5,487 nucleotides of DNA, from positions 1 to 5,487 of the forward strand of contig CAKQKT010000112.1 of assembly GCA_934249275.1 (NCBI GenBank). Direction: 5' to 3'. The notes below the pieces were generated by a model, which saw only the letters and a program-made list of their open reading frames with translations, was not told the DNA's origin and made no database searches. Position 1 is the first letter of the stretch. Every line of letters starts with the position of its first letter. The stretch comes from an uncultured Sutterella sp. GTDB taxonomy: Bacteria > Pseudomonadota > Gammaproteobacteria > Burkholderiales > Burkholderiaceae_F. The position numbers were made by a program, and so were the translations under genes. Below are positions 1 to 5,487 of this stretch, piece by piece.

Positions 1-716
1 GTCCAGAGGAAGGCGCAAAGGCGCATCTTCTCGGCCGCGGGCGAGAGAACCTCGATGCCTTCGGGCGTGATCTTGACGATTTCCTGAGGCCCGAGCTCGT
101 AGTGGTCTTCGTAGCCGAGCTTGTGGTACACGAAGCTTTCGAACGAAACGCAGTAGCCGTTTTCATCCTTGCCGATCAGAACCGGCAGGCGACCGAGCTT
201 GTCGCGGGCCACGATGATGCCGTCTTCCTGCAGGATCATGATGGTTTCGGAACCTTCGATGATGTCCTGGGCATAGCGGATGCCCTCAACGAGGGACTGC
301 TTGCGGTTGATGAGTGCGCCTACGAGCTCCGTGGAATTGACCTTGCCCGAACCCATCGCGAGGAACTGGGAGTTCGAGTTGCTGAAGTAGCGTTCGATCA
401 GCTGGTCCGCATTGCGGATGATGCCGACGGTCGTAACGGCAAAAAGGCCCAGATGAGACCTCAGAAGCAGCGGCTGCGGATCATCGTCCGAAATGCAGCC
501 TATGCCGGAGTTGCCCTTCATGTCCGCGATGTCCGGTTCGAATCGGGTGCGGAAAGGCGTGTTCGTGATGTTGTGGATCTGACGCTGATAGCCCTTTTCA
601 GGGTGATAGATCGTCATGCCGCCGAACTTGGTGCCCAGGTGGGAGTGATAGTCGACGCCGAAGAAGGTGTCGAGAACAATGTCGCGCTTGGATACAGCGC
701 CGAAAAAGCCGCCCAT
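1..716 (-). CDS. PurF-like amidophosphoribosyltransferase homologue, N-terminal domain, lacking the catalytic Cys (partial)
   Basis: The N-terminal 238 residues are visible; the gene runs off the left edge, so the C-terminal phosphoribosyltransferase half is not seen. It starts at ATG 716-714, directly after an in-frame TAA (719-717), with AAGAG seven bases upstream. The fold matches the class II (Ntn) glutamine amidotransferase domain of PurF: MGGFFGAVSK at 1-10, HLGTKFGGM at 26-34 (compare HRGQ..AGI in PurF), GIGCIS at 71-76, a strand before VGIIRN at 97-102, and a late stretch around residues 205-225 (FESF..HKLGY..HYELGP.EIV.ITPEG) like the PurF segment before the linker. CAFLW at 234-238 is where PurF proteins switch to the transferase domain. 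Known PurF enzymes convert PRPP and glutamine to phosphoribosylamine, the first step of purine synthesis. Here the residue after Met, normally the Cys nucleophile, is Gly, and positions matching the glutamine-binding Arg and oxyanion Asn also look changed. Glutaminase activity is therefore unlikely. The protein may use free ammonia or have another role. Family assignment is confident; function is not. Confidence 0.85.
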   Translation of the reverse strand, partial: MGGFFGAVSKRDIVLDTFFGVDYHSHLGTKFGGMTIYHPEKGYQRQIHNITNTPFRTRFEPDIADMKGNSGIGCISDDDPQPLLLRSHLGLFAVTTVGIIRNADQLIERYFSNSNSQFLAMGSGKVNSTELVGALINRKQSLVEGIRYAQDIIEGSETIMILQEDGIIVARDKLGRLPVLIGKDENGYCVSFESFVYHKLGYEDHYELGPQEIVKITPEGIEVLSPAAEKMRLCAFLW

Positions 717-723
717 TTACGTG

Positions 724-728
724 CTCTT
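724..728 (-). promoter_or_regulatory. Ribosome binding site of the PurF-like gene
   Basis: The minus strand reads AAGAG, then seven bases, then ATG at 716. It is a modest Shine-Dalgarno match at good spacing. Together with the in-frame stop immediately before the ATG, it fixes the start so that Gly, not Cys, follows the initiator Met. No longer N-terminus carrying a Cys propeptide is possible in this frame. Confidence 0.5.
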
Positions 729-996
729 ATGGAAGTTGAAGATCTGAGGCGCGGACGAGAGACGCCGTGAGATTCGCCTTTAGGGGCTCGCCCGCAATGT
801 TGGCGTGATTATCGCAAACTGCGGTCGTTTTGTGGGGCGATGCGACGCCTAAAAGTTGCGAAACGAGCTCTTCAGGCTCGTTCCGAGCCATTTTTTTGAG
901 CCGCATCAACTTAAGGTGAATTTCTTTGCCTTCTTCGGACCCTCTTGCAAGGACCTGATCGGCCGTTTTGACGCCGTGAAACACCGGCACGCTCAC
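727..996 (-). CDS. Doubtful small ORF, 89 codons, unknown product
   Basis: The frame is open from a stop at 1047-1045 down to TAA at 729-727. The most upstream usable start is GTG at 996, and I see no Shine-Dalgarno before it. Internal ATGs at codons 31 and 36 also lack convincing ribosome binding sites. The middle of the product (about residues 20-50) is charged and would form amphipathic helices (EEGKEIHLKLMRLKKMA, then EPEELVSQLLG), which looks protein-like. The last 30 residues look random and overlap the putative promoter and leader of the PurF-like gene. I recognise no domain, signal peptide or membrane segment. It ends ten bases before the next ATG. It may be a chance open frame in a GC-rich leader, or the remnant of a small gene. 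Confidence 0.2.
   Translation of the reverse strand: MSVPVFHGVKTADQVLARGSEEGKEIHLKLMRLKKMARNEPEELVSQLLGVASPHKTTAVCDNHANIAGEPLKANLTASLVRASDLQLP
808..816 (-). promoter_or_regulatory. Possible extended -10 promoter element for the PurF-like gene
   Basis: The minus strand reads TGC then GATAAT, an extended -10 pattern (TGn plus a five-of-six match to TATAAT). No good -35 hexamer lies 16-18 bases upstream, where the sequence is CCCACA or a shifted version of it. Transcription from here would give a leader of roughly 85 nt before the ATG at 716. This is a weak call from pattern alone. Confidence 0.25.
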
Positions 997-1000
997 GAAA

Positions 1001-1023
1001 GCGGCGGCAGGATCAACCGCCGC
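1001..1023 (-). terminator. Weak candidate terminator hairpin after the 575-residue protein gene
   Basis: GCGGCGG (1001-1007) and CCGCCGC (1017-1023) form a perfect 7-bp GC-only stem around a 9-base loop. On the minus strand the stem is followed by only TTTC, so the U-tract is poor. It sits 55 bases after the stop of the 575-residue protein gene. It could be a weak intrinsic terminator or simply a GC-rich inverted repeat. Confidence 0.3.
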
Positions 1024-1078
1024 GGTCGCTCTTAATTTTGATGGTCAGCATCCTTCACGCCCTGCTGTGGACGGCTGG

Positions 1079-2806
1079 TTACTCACCGACACACCCGGAC
1101 TCGGCTGGCAGGTTTTCGCAGGCCATTTCACACGGTAGCAGAAGTCTCAAAAGCTGCTCAACGCCCTTGACGCCCATCCCGGAACAGGCCATCGCAATGC
1201 CGAGGTCTCCTCTCGTTCGCTTGATCCAATCAAGACGCTCGTTGACGGATTCGGCAAAGTCGCACACCGAAAGTCCCGCTTCAAGCCCCGGCCTGAAGTT
1301 TTCCGCCCTTGCCTCCTCCATCCACGGGAAGGCCGTCCAAGGATGCTTCAGGTCCCTCCTGTCCTGATCGGTTCTCCAGAACTTGAAAAAGGAGATGAGC
1401 GCAGTCATGCGTTCCGCATAGAGATCATCCGCCGGGTCCGGGCGGAAATCGGAGTCGTTCCAGAAGGTTTCGAAGGCGCCTGCTGCGAGCGCCGCCGCCA
1501 ATTCCTCAGGATTACCCCAGAAGATGTCGTTGAGGACATCCGTCAGAAGCTCGCGGTCACGGCGCTTTACGCATGAATCGAGGTACCTCTGCGAGAATTC
1601 CCAGACGGCCTGACAAGGCGCATCGGGCCTTCTCACCGCCATGTACGAGATCGGAATGATCCGGTCAAACACATGATATTCGCGGCGAACTCTTTCCTTC
1701 GGGTCGTATTCGATAAAGCGCAGGTGCTCGAGCTCCTCGCGCAACGCATCCCAGTCCTGAGGCTGGCAGCAGGCGTCGACCGTTTGATAAGGAAGGCCGC
1801 TTCGGTTGGATTCGCGCCCGTATACGCGAATGTCCTTCCAATCTTCCTCGTCGTCATCTTCACGCACGGCCTGAATGCGGCGGACGTAGCCCGCCATGAG
1901 CAGAATCAGAAACCGCATTGGGCGGCTGTCCGAGTTGAGCCTCAAGCGAATGGGATCATCTGCATCCTCTTCATCATCTTCATCTGAATCATCGGCGATC
2001 TGGACATCGTCGTAGATGGGACTGAGGTCTTCATCCTCGTCATCATAAGAATCTCTCCACAGCACTGCGGATTGCAGAAGATGCGGGATGGGTTGAACTC
2101 TGGATCCGTTTTTAACCTCTTCAGGAAGTTCATGCAGCGCGAGCTTCGCCTTTAACGTTTCGAAGCCGGAGTCGAACTCTGCTCTCAGCGGCATGACCTG
2201 ATCCTTAACACGATCGCTGATGCGCAATCCTGATCCCGCCATGAGATCCCGGCAAACCAGGCTTCGGATCAGGATCTCCATGCCTGCCAGGCAGCAGGCC
2301 TCCCTCGCGAGCGTCTCGCTCCCGAATGCCTGTTCGGCTACATCATAGAATAGCTCGCTATGGAATTCGTCATCAAGGATGCGAAGAAATTCGGGATCGA
2401 ATGCGAGCATTGGCATCAGCCCGTCCCGGCTTTCCTTGCCGTAAATGAGCTCGGAGAAGACATGACGTCTTTCGAAAACATCGGTGATGGCAAATTCGGG
2501 CTCGTACGTGACGTTCATCAGACGATCGACAACGGCCTTTGGGTCCTGAACGCCGAATACTGCCTCTATGACCTGGAAAGGAACACAGGCAGCCGTGGAA
2601 TCAGATCGCAAAGCCGCCTTCCCGACAATATCGGCTTCTTGCCAAAGTTCGCCGGTCATGACGAGAATGGCAAAGCGAAGAACAGTATCAGCCGTTTCAA
2701 GCGATTCCGGCGTGCACCGCTTCATGTCGTTCCATTCGAAGGGATCGGATACAGGGTCGAAAAAGTCGTTTGGGTTCATATCATTCTCAAGCAAGTGTTT
2801 GTTCAT
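1079..2806 (-). CDS. Unrecognised 575-residue acidic protein with two diverged internal repeats
   Basis: The ORF is complete, from ATG 2806 to TAA 1081-1079. The first ATG is preferred because GAGAA lies seven bases upstream; a second ATG at codon 10 (2779) has the same motif only four bases away. I do not recognise the family. No signal peptide, transmembrane segment or enzyme motif is evident, so a soluble cytoplasmic protein is likely. Residues about 40-185 and 294-450 seem to be copies of one domain: both have RF.IL.M.G, then PFQ or PYQ followed by a conserved Ala, then HVF, then a ..FL..LD or ..FSQ.YLD helix, then DV...F....L. Between them, residues 255-284 are almost entirely Asp and Glu, with another DDDEED at 317-322. 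The C-terminal 100 residues (FRPGLEAGLS onward) are helical and end with a Leu-rich helix (QLLRLLLP). It stands alone between two gaps and shows no operon partner. A protein-binding or regulatory role is possible, but I cannot assign a function. Confidence 0.85.
   Translation of the reverse strand: MNKHLLENDMNPNDFFDPVSDPFEWNDMKRCTPESLETADTVLRFAILVMTGELWQEADIVGKAALRSDSTAACVPFQVIEAVFGVQDPKAVVDRLMNVTYEPEFAITDVFERRHVFSELIYGKESRDGLMPMLAFDPEFLRILDDEFHSELFYDVAEQAFGSETLAREACCLAGMEILIRSLVCRDLMAGSGLRISDRVKDQVMPLRAEFDSGFETLKAKLALHELPEEVKNGSRVQPIPHLLQSAVLWRDSYDDEDEDLSPIYDDVQIADDSDEDDEEDADDPIRLRLNSDSRPMRFLILLMAGYVRRIQAVREDDDEEDWKDIRVYGRESNRSGLPYQTVDACCQPQDWDALREELEHLRFIEYDPKERVRREYHVFDRIIPISYMAVRRPDAPCQAVWEFSQRYLDSCVKRRDRELLTDVLNDIFWGNPEELAAALAAGAFETFWNDSDFRPDPADDLYAERMTALISFFKFWRTDQDRRDLKHPWTAFPWMEEARAENFRPGLEAGLSVCDFAESVNERLDWIKRTRGDLGIAMACSGMGVKGVEQLLRLLLPCEMACENLPAESGCVGE
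1457..1927 (-). repeat. Protein-level repeat unit B of the 575-residue protein (residues about 294-450)
   Basis: Landmarks matching unit A in order are RFLILLMAG (298-306), LPYQTVDA (338-345), EYHVF (376-380), VWEFSQRYLD (401-410), TDVLNDIFWG (422-431) and ELA (435-437). Unit B carries about nine extra residues, including the acidic DDDEED, between its first two landmarks. Confidence is moderate because no alignment score was computed. Confidence 0.45.
1955..2044 (-). repeat. Low-complexity acidic coding tract
   Basis: This stretch encodes residues 255-284 of the 575-residue protein, roughly two-thirds Asp or Glu. On the plus strand it appears as reiterated TCATC, TCTTCA and TCATCT triplets. 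Such triplet-rich DNA is prone to in-frame length change. The tract lies between repeat units A and B, so it probably works as a flexible charged linker. Confidence 0.7.
2252..2689 (-). repeat. Protein-level repeat unit A of the 575-residue protein (residues about 40-185)
   Basis: Landmarks in order are RFAILVMTG (44-52), VPFQVIEA (75-82), RRHVF (113-117), FDPEFLRILD (136-145), YDVAEQAFG (154-162) and TLA (165-167). Each has a counterpart at similar spacing in unit B (PFQ to HVF is 39 residues here, 38 there). The match was found by eye, is low in identity, and is not visible at the DNA level, so the duplication would be old. Confidence 0.45.
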
Positions 2807-2827
2807 GAGACCATTCTCAGCCTGGAT

Positions 2828-2844
2828 GCGTCAGCTTGTGACGC
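2828..2844. repeat. Short perfect inverted repeat upstream of the 575-residue protein gene
   Basis: GCGTCA and TGACGC form a perfect 6-bp inverted repeat around five bases. It lies 22-38 bases before the ATG at 2806. It could be a regulator site or a small leader hairpin. A chance palindrome is also possible, since only six pairs are involved. Confidence 0.3.
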
Positions 2845-2867
2845 GATTGAACGGAAGCCGAAACGTC

Positions 2868-2901
2868 AGCGGCCGACAATCCCGAAGGACTGCCGGCCGC
2901 T
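2868..2901 (-). terminator. Strong hairpin, likely terminator of the autotransporter gene
   Basis: Read on the minus strand, the arms at 2901-2887 and 2882-2868 pair along all 15 positions, with two G-T wobbles and no mismatch. They are closed by a C-TTCG-G tetraloop, one of the most stable known. The hairpin begins 46 bases after the autotransporter stop. The following bases are GACGTTT, so the U-tract is short and offset. It could end transcription weakly, or protect the 3' end of the autotransporter mRNA. A second small stem (CAGGC 2914-2918 with GCCTG 2925-2929) lies between it and the stop. Confidence 0.6.
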
Positions 2902-2946
2902 TTCAATCATCAGCAGGCTTTTACGCCTGATTCAGATCGTCGCATC

Positions 2947-5487
2947 TTAGAAGTTGATGCGGGCGTTGGCGAAGATGCCGTGCGTCTTGATGTCGCTGCC
3001 CCAAGCGCCGGAGTAGGACACGCCGACCGTGGCATGCTTGGCAACCTGAGCCGTCAGGCCAAGGCCGAGATTGACCTGGTCCTTGAGCTCGGAACCTTCG
3101 ATCTTGGCGAACTGGCCGTTGGCGCCCATCTGGACGTTGACGGCGGCGTCGGTATCGCCAAAGAAGTGAGCATAGCCGAGGTCAGCCTTGAGAGCGACCG
3201 GCATGTTGCCCATCGAGAACGGAACGGCAGTGCGGACACCGAGCGTGGCGATCTGGAGGTCGTCCTTGACATCGTCCGTGGTCACCTGATGGATGCCGTA
3301 GAAGTCCGTGACGCCGTCCTGTTCAACGCGAGCCCAGGTGAAGCCGACGTACGGCGAAACCTTGGCGACGCTCAGGTCGAAGTTGTAGGAACCTTCCACG
3401 AAGGCCTGAAGCACGGAGGCCTTTTCGCTGTGAGCAGCGCGGGTTCCGTTGATGTTACGAACCGTGTCGCGATCTTCGTCCGTGTAGGCAACGCCGTACG
3501 TGAACGTGGCATCGGCGATGTCGGTAAGACCGTAGACGCCGTAGTGCATGTCGTCAGCGTCGATCTTGTTGCCGGCGACGGAGTAGTCCGTGGAGCCGTA
3601 ACCGAAGAAGGCGCCGAGCTTGGTGGCGTCGCAGACTACGGCTTCAGCACCGATGAAGCCCGAGCGGAAGTCAACGTCCATCGTGGACTTGTTACCTTCA
3701 GCTTCACCCCAGTGACCGATGCCGGCAGCCCAGATGCGGGCGCGGCCGTTGTCGATTTCGGCGGTGCGGCCTTCACCCATGCCGCGGGCCTGATCCATGA
3801 CGGCGTGGCTGACAGCCGTGGCGTTCATGACGAGACCGTTGCGAGCGGAAGCGTAGAAGTCGTCATCGAGAACCGTGAGAACTTCCTTGACGGATTCCTT
3901 GCTGGAGGCGCCGAGAACTTCACCCGTCAGCGTGTTGCCGGAAGCAACGATCGCGGTGGCGATGCGGGCCTGGTTGGCGTTGTCGGCGAAGGATTCAACC
4001 GTCACGTCGGCCTTCTTCTTCATCTTGACGCTGATCGTGTTGCCGTCAACGGCAGCGGTGTCAACATCAAAGAAGACGGACGAGCTGCCGGCGCCGGTAA
4101 GCATGGTCGGCGTCAGGGAGCCGTAAACGCCCGTGCCTTCGGCAACCGTGAAGGTGCCGGAAACAACCGGAGCGGTGCCGGCGTAGACTTCGCCGAGCGT
4201 CTTGCCGTCAGCGCCTTCGAGACCGAAGACGATATGGCTGGAAGTTGCGTTGTCAAACTTCAGGCTCTTGACCTTGACGTTTGAAGCAGCGTCGATCTGG
4301 AGTGTACCGCCGTCCTTGACCGTGATTTCAAGCTTGCCGGCCTGAGCTTCGGAGCTGGCGAGGTAGCCCTTCTTCGTGAACTGGTCGTCGTAGGAGGACA
4401 GAACGCCGAACGTGGCACCGCTATTAACCGTGACCTTGTCGTTGCCGATGGATTCGGCAAAGGCGAGGAGCGTGCCGCCGGCGACCGTGGTGTCACCCTT
4501 GTAGGAGTTGTTGCCGGTCAGGACGAGCTTGCCGGCGCCGGACTTCACGAGAGCGCCCTGAAGGTTTTCACGCTTCTTGATTTCCGTGATGCGCTTTTCG
4601 TAGTAGGCCTTGATCCAGCCGCGAGCTTCATCCTTGGTGATCGTATCCTTTTCGAGACCCGGAATGTCGCCCTGGGAGAGGATCGTCTTGTCAAGCTTGA
4701 TCTTAGAAGCGTCAACGGTAGTACCGTCTGCATTCAGGCAATACTTGATGTCGGCAAGCCACTTGGCATCTTCCTTCTGGCGCTGTTCGAGAGCAACCTG
4801 AACGATGTCGTTGGACCAAACGTCCATGCCCTTGCCGAGCTTGTAGTCGAACGAGCCGAGGAGCTGGCCGAGACCGTACATGCCCTTCTTCAGATCGGGA
4901 ACGCCCCAGCCGAACAGCGGGTCGACTTCATGATCGCCCACGGACCAGCTGTCGAAGTTGGAACCGTCGGAGTTCTTGTGGTTGGCAGTCGTCAAGAGAA
5001 CCTGACGGATCTGCGGAGCCGTCATTTCGGGATAGCGTTCCATGAGAACGGCAACAGCGCCGGCCACGTGCGGAGCAGCCATGGACGTACCGCCGAAGGT
5101 GGCGTAGCCTGCGGAGCCGAGCGGATGAGCAGCGTCGGAATCAACATAATGATCGTCATAGACGATGGAGCTGTAGATGCGGGCGCCCGGAGCGGCAACC
5201 GTCCACCACTTGGCTTCACCGGCTTTGTTCACGCCGTACCAGTAGTCGTACTTCGGATTGCCGAGGGAATCCTTGGCGTCGAGCTTCTTAAGACCCGTCA
5301 CGGCAATCCACTGGTCTTCAGCTTCCGGATTGAAGTACGGATACAGCGGACGATAGTACGGGTTCTTCATGTCGCGGTTGCCGGTCGTGAAGATCTGAAC
5401 CACGTTCTTACCCTGAATGGCGTCCCAAGCGGCATCGACGAAGTCCTTCTTGCCGACGGACGGGTTCTTCTTGAAGAGGAAGTATTC
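2947..5487 (-). CDS. Subtilase (S8) serine protease autotransporter, C-terminal 846 residues (partial)
   Basis: The frame is open to the right edge, so the signal peptide and the catalytic Asp and His lie outside the window; GTG 5403 is an internal Val codon, not the start. Numbering visible residues from the edge, FTTGN ending at Asn37 (5379-5377) carries the oxyanion-hole Asn of subtilases, and GTSMAAPHVAG at 133-143 carries the nucleophile Ser135 (codon 5085-5083). A helical, charged segment (about 225-310) follows. Then comes an autotransporter-associated beta-strand repeat (about 311-343, with GKLVLTGNNSY and VAGGTL), a beta-rich stem to about 490, and a linker helix. A roughly 265-residue barrel starts at RARIWAAG and ends ARINF, with the terminal Phe expected for Bam-dependent insertion. 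Known relatives such as NalP and Ssa1 are secreted through their barrel and act at or beyond the cell surface. Cysteines are rare (Cys250, Cys619), as is usual for secreted passengers. Lys is mostly AAG, suggesting good expression. The substrate is unknown. Confidence 0.95.
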   Translation of the reverse strand, partial: EYFLFKKNPSVGKKDFVDAAWDAIQGKNVVQIFTTGNRDMKNPYYRPLYPYFNPEAEDQWIAVTGLKKLDAKDSLGNPKYDYWYGVNKAGEAKWWTVAAPGARIYSSIVYDDHYVDSDAAHPLGSAGYATFGGTSMAAPHVAGAVAVLMERYPEMTAPQIRQVLLTTANHKNSDGSNFDSWSVGDHEVDPLFGWGVPDLKKGMYGLGQLLGSFDYKLGKGMDVWSNDIVQVALEQRQKEDAKWLADIKYCLNADGTTVDASKIKLDKTILSQGDIPGLEKDTITKDEARGWIKAYYEKRITEIKKRENLQGALVKSGAGKLVLTGNNSYKGDTTVAGGTLLAFAESIGNDKVTVNSGATFGVLSSYDDQFTKKGYLASSEAQAGKLEITVKDGGTLQIDAASNVKVKSLKFDNATSSHIVFGLEGADGKTLGEVYAGTAPVVSGTFTVAEGTGVYGSLTPTMLTGAGSSSVFFDVDTAAVDGNTISVKMKKKADVTVESFADNANQARIATAIVASGNTLTGEVLGASSKESVKEVLTVLDDDFYASARNGLVMNATAVSHAVMDQARGMGEGRTAEIDNGRARIWAAGIGHWGEAEGNKSTMDVDFRSGFIGAEAVVCDATKLGAFFGYGSTDYSVAGNKIDADDMHYGVYGLTDIADATFTYGVAYTDEDRDTVRNINGTRAAHSEKASVLQAFVEGSYNFDLSVAKVSPYVGFTWARVEQDGVTDFYGIHQVTTDDVKDDLQIATLGVRTAVPFSMGNMPVALKADLGYAHFFGDTDAAVNVQMGANGQFAKIEGSELKDQVNLGLGLTAQVAKHATVGVSYSGAWGSDIKTHGIFANARINF

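Larger units (their letters stand above)
717..1078. other. 362-bp stretch without a firmly supported gene
   Basis: This gap separates the 575-residue protein gene from the PurF-like gene. On the minus strand it holds a 7-bp GC-only hairpin (1001-1023), an open frame of 89 codons with a GTG start and no visible ribosome binding site (996-727), and a TGCGATAAT extended -10-like sequence (816-808). I see no tRNA, no recognised riboswitch and no plus-strand gene. The likeliest reading is the end of one transcript and the promoter and leader of the next, with or without a small gene. Confidence 0.5.

Noticed and set aside
102..770. Plus-strand open frame of 222 codons
   Set aside because: It is antisense to the PurF-like coding region, whose translation matches a known family. 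The plus-strand product matches nothing recognisable.
811..829. Possible PurR-like operator upstream of the PurF-like gene (plus strand CGCAAAC followed by a degenerate half)
   Set aside because: Only one half resembles the E. coli PurR site and the second half does not match. The presence of a PurR in this organism is also unknown.
727..1047. Possible purine riboswitch ahead of the PurF-like gene
   Set aside because: I could not find the conserved three-way-junction core or a following terminator or anti-terminator pair by eye.
1038..1987. Plus-strand open frames of 77-109 codons
   Set aside because: They are antisense to the 575-residue protein gene and have no recognisable content.
2360..2950. 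Plus-strand open frames of 196 and 120 codons
   Set aside because: They are antisense to the start of the 575-residue protein gene and cross its upstream gap, with no recognisable domain or ribosome binding site.
2980..4284. Plus-strand open frame of 434 codons
   Set aside because: It lies fully antisense to the autotransporter barrel and stem. The long frame is explained by the biased codons of the real gene; the product is rich in Val, Gly, Ala and Asp with no domain.
5401..5403. GTG as a possible start of the autotransporter
   Set aside because: The frame stays open for 28 more codons to the window edge, and those residues fit the subtilase domain. Starting here would also cut into the catalytic domain, just before its oxyanion Asn.

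Overview
This window looks like a moderately GC-rich chromosomal segment of a Gram-negative bacterium. The clearest evidence is a gene for a classical type V (autotransporter) outer-membrane protein, with a C-terminal beta-barrel that ends in Phe. A subtilase-passenger autotransporter with this domain order, next to a PurF-like gene of the kind I associate with gut anaerobes, suggests a gut betaproteobacterium such as a Sutterellaceae member. That placement is inference, not something the sequence proves.

All supported genes lie on the minus strand, so the window reads right to left. From 5487 down to 2947 is most of a serine-protease autotransporter: the end of an S8 catalytic domain, a helical segment, one autotransporter-associated beta-strand repeat, a passenger stem and the complete barrel. 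Its N-terminus lies beyond the right edge. A 140-bp intergenic gap follows, with a strong 15-bp hairpin closed by a TTCG tetraloop (a likely terminator) and smaller inverted repeats. From 2806 to 1079 is an intact 575-residue protein that I do not recognise. It appears to contain two diverged copies of one domain, joined by a very acidic segment. Then comes a 362-bp stretch (1078-717) with no firmly supported gene, holding a small doubtful ORF and a possible extended -10 element. From 716 to the left edge is the N-terminal domain of an amidophosphoribosyltransferase (PurF)-like protein whose catalytic Cys is replaced by Gly.

The three main genes share orientation, but nothing shows that they act together. 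The gaps between them and the hairpins argue for separate transcription units. I see no tRNA, rRNA, CRISPR array, insertion sequence or att site. I also see no clear multi-gene system. The points most worth following up are the nucleophile-less PurF homologue and the unrecognised two-repeat acidic protein.
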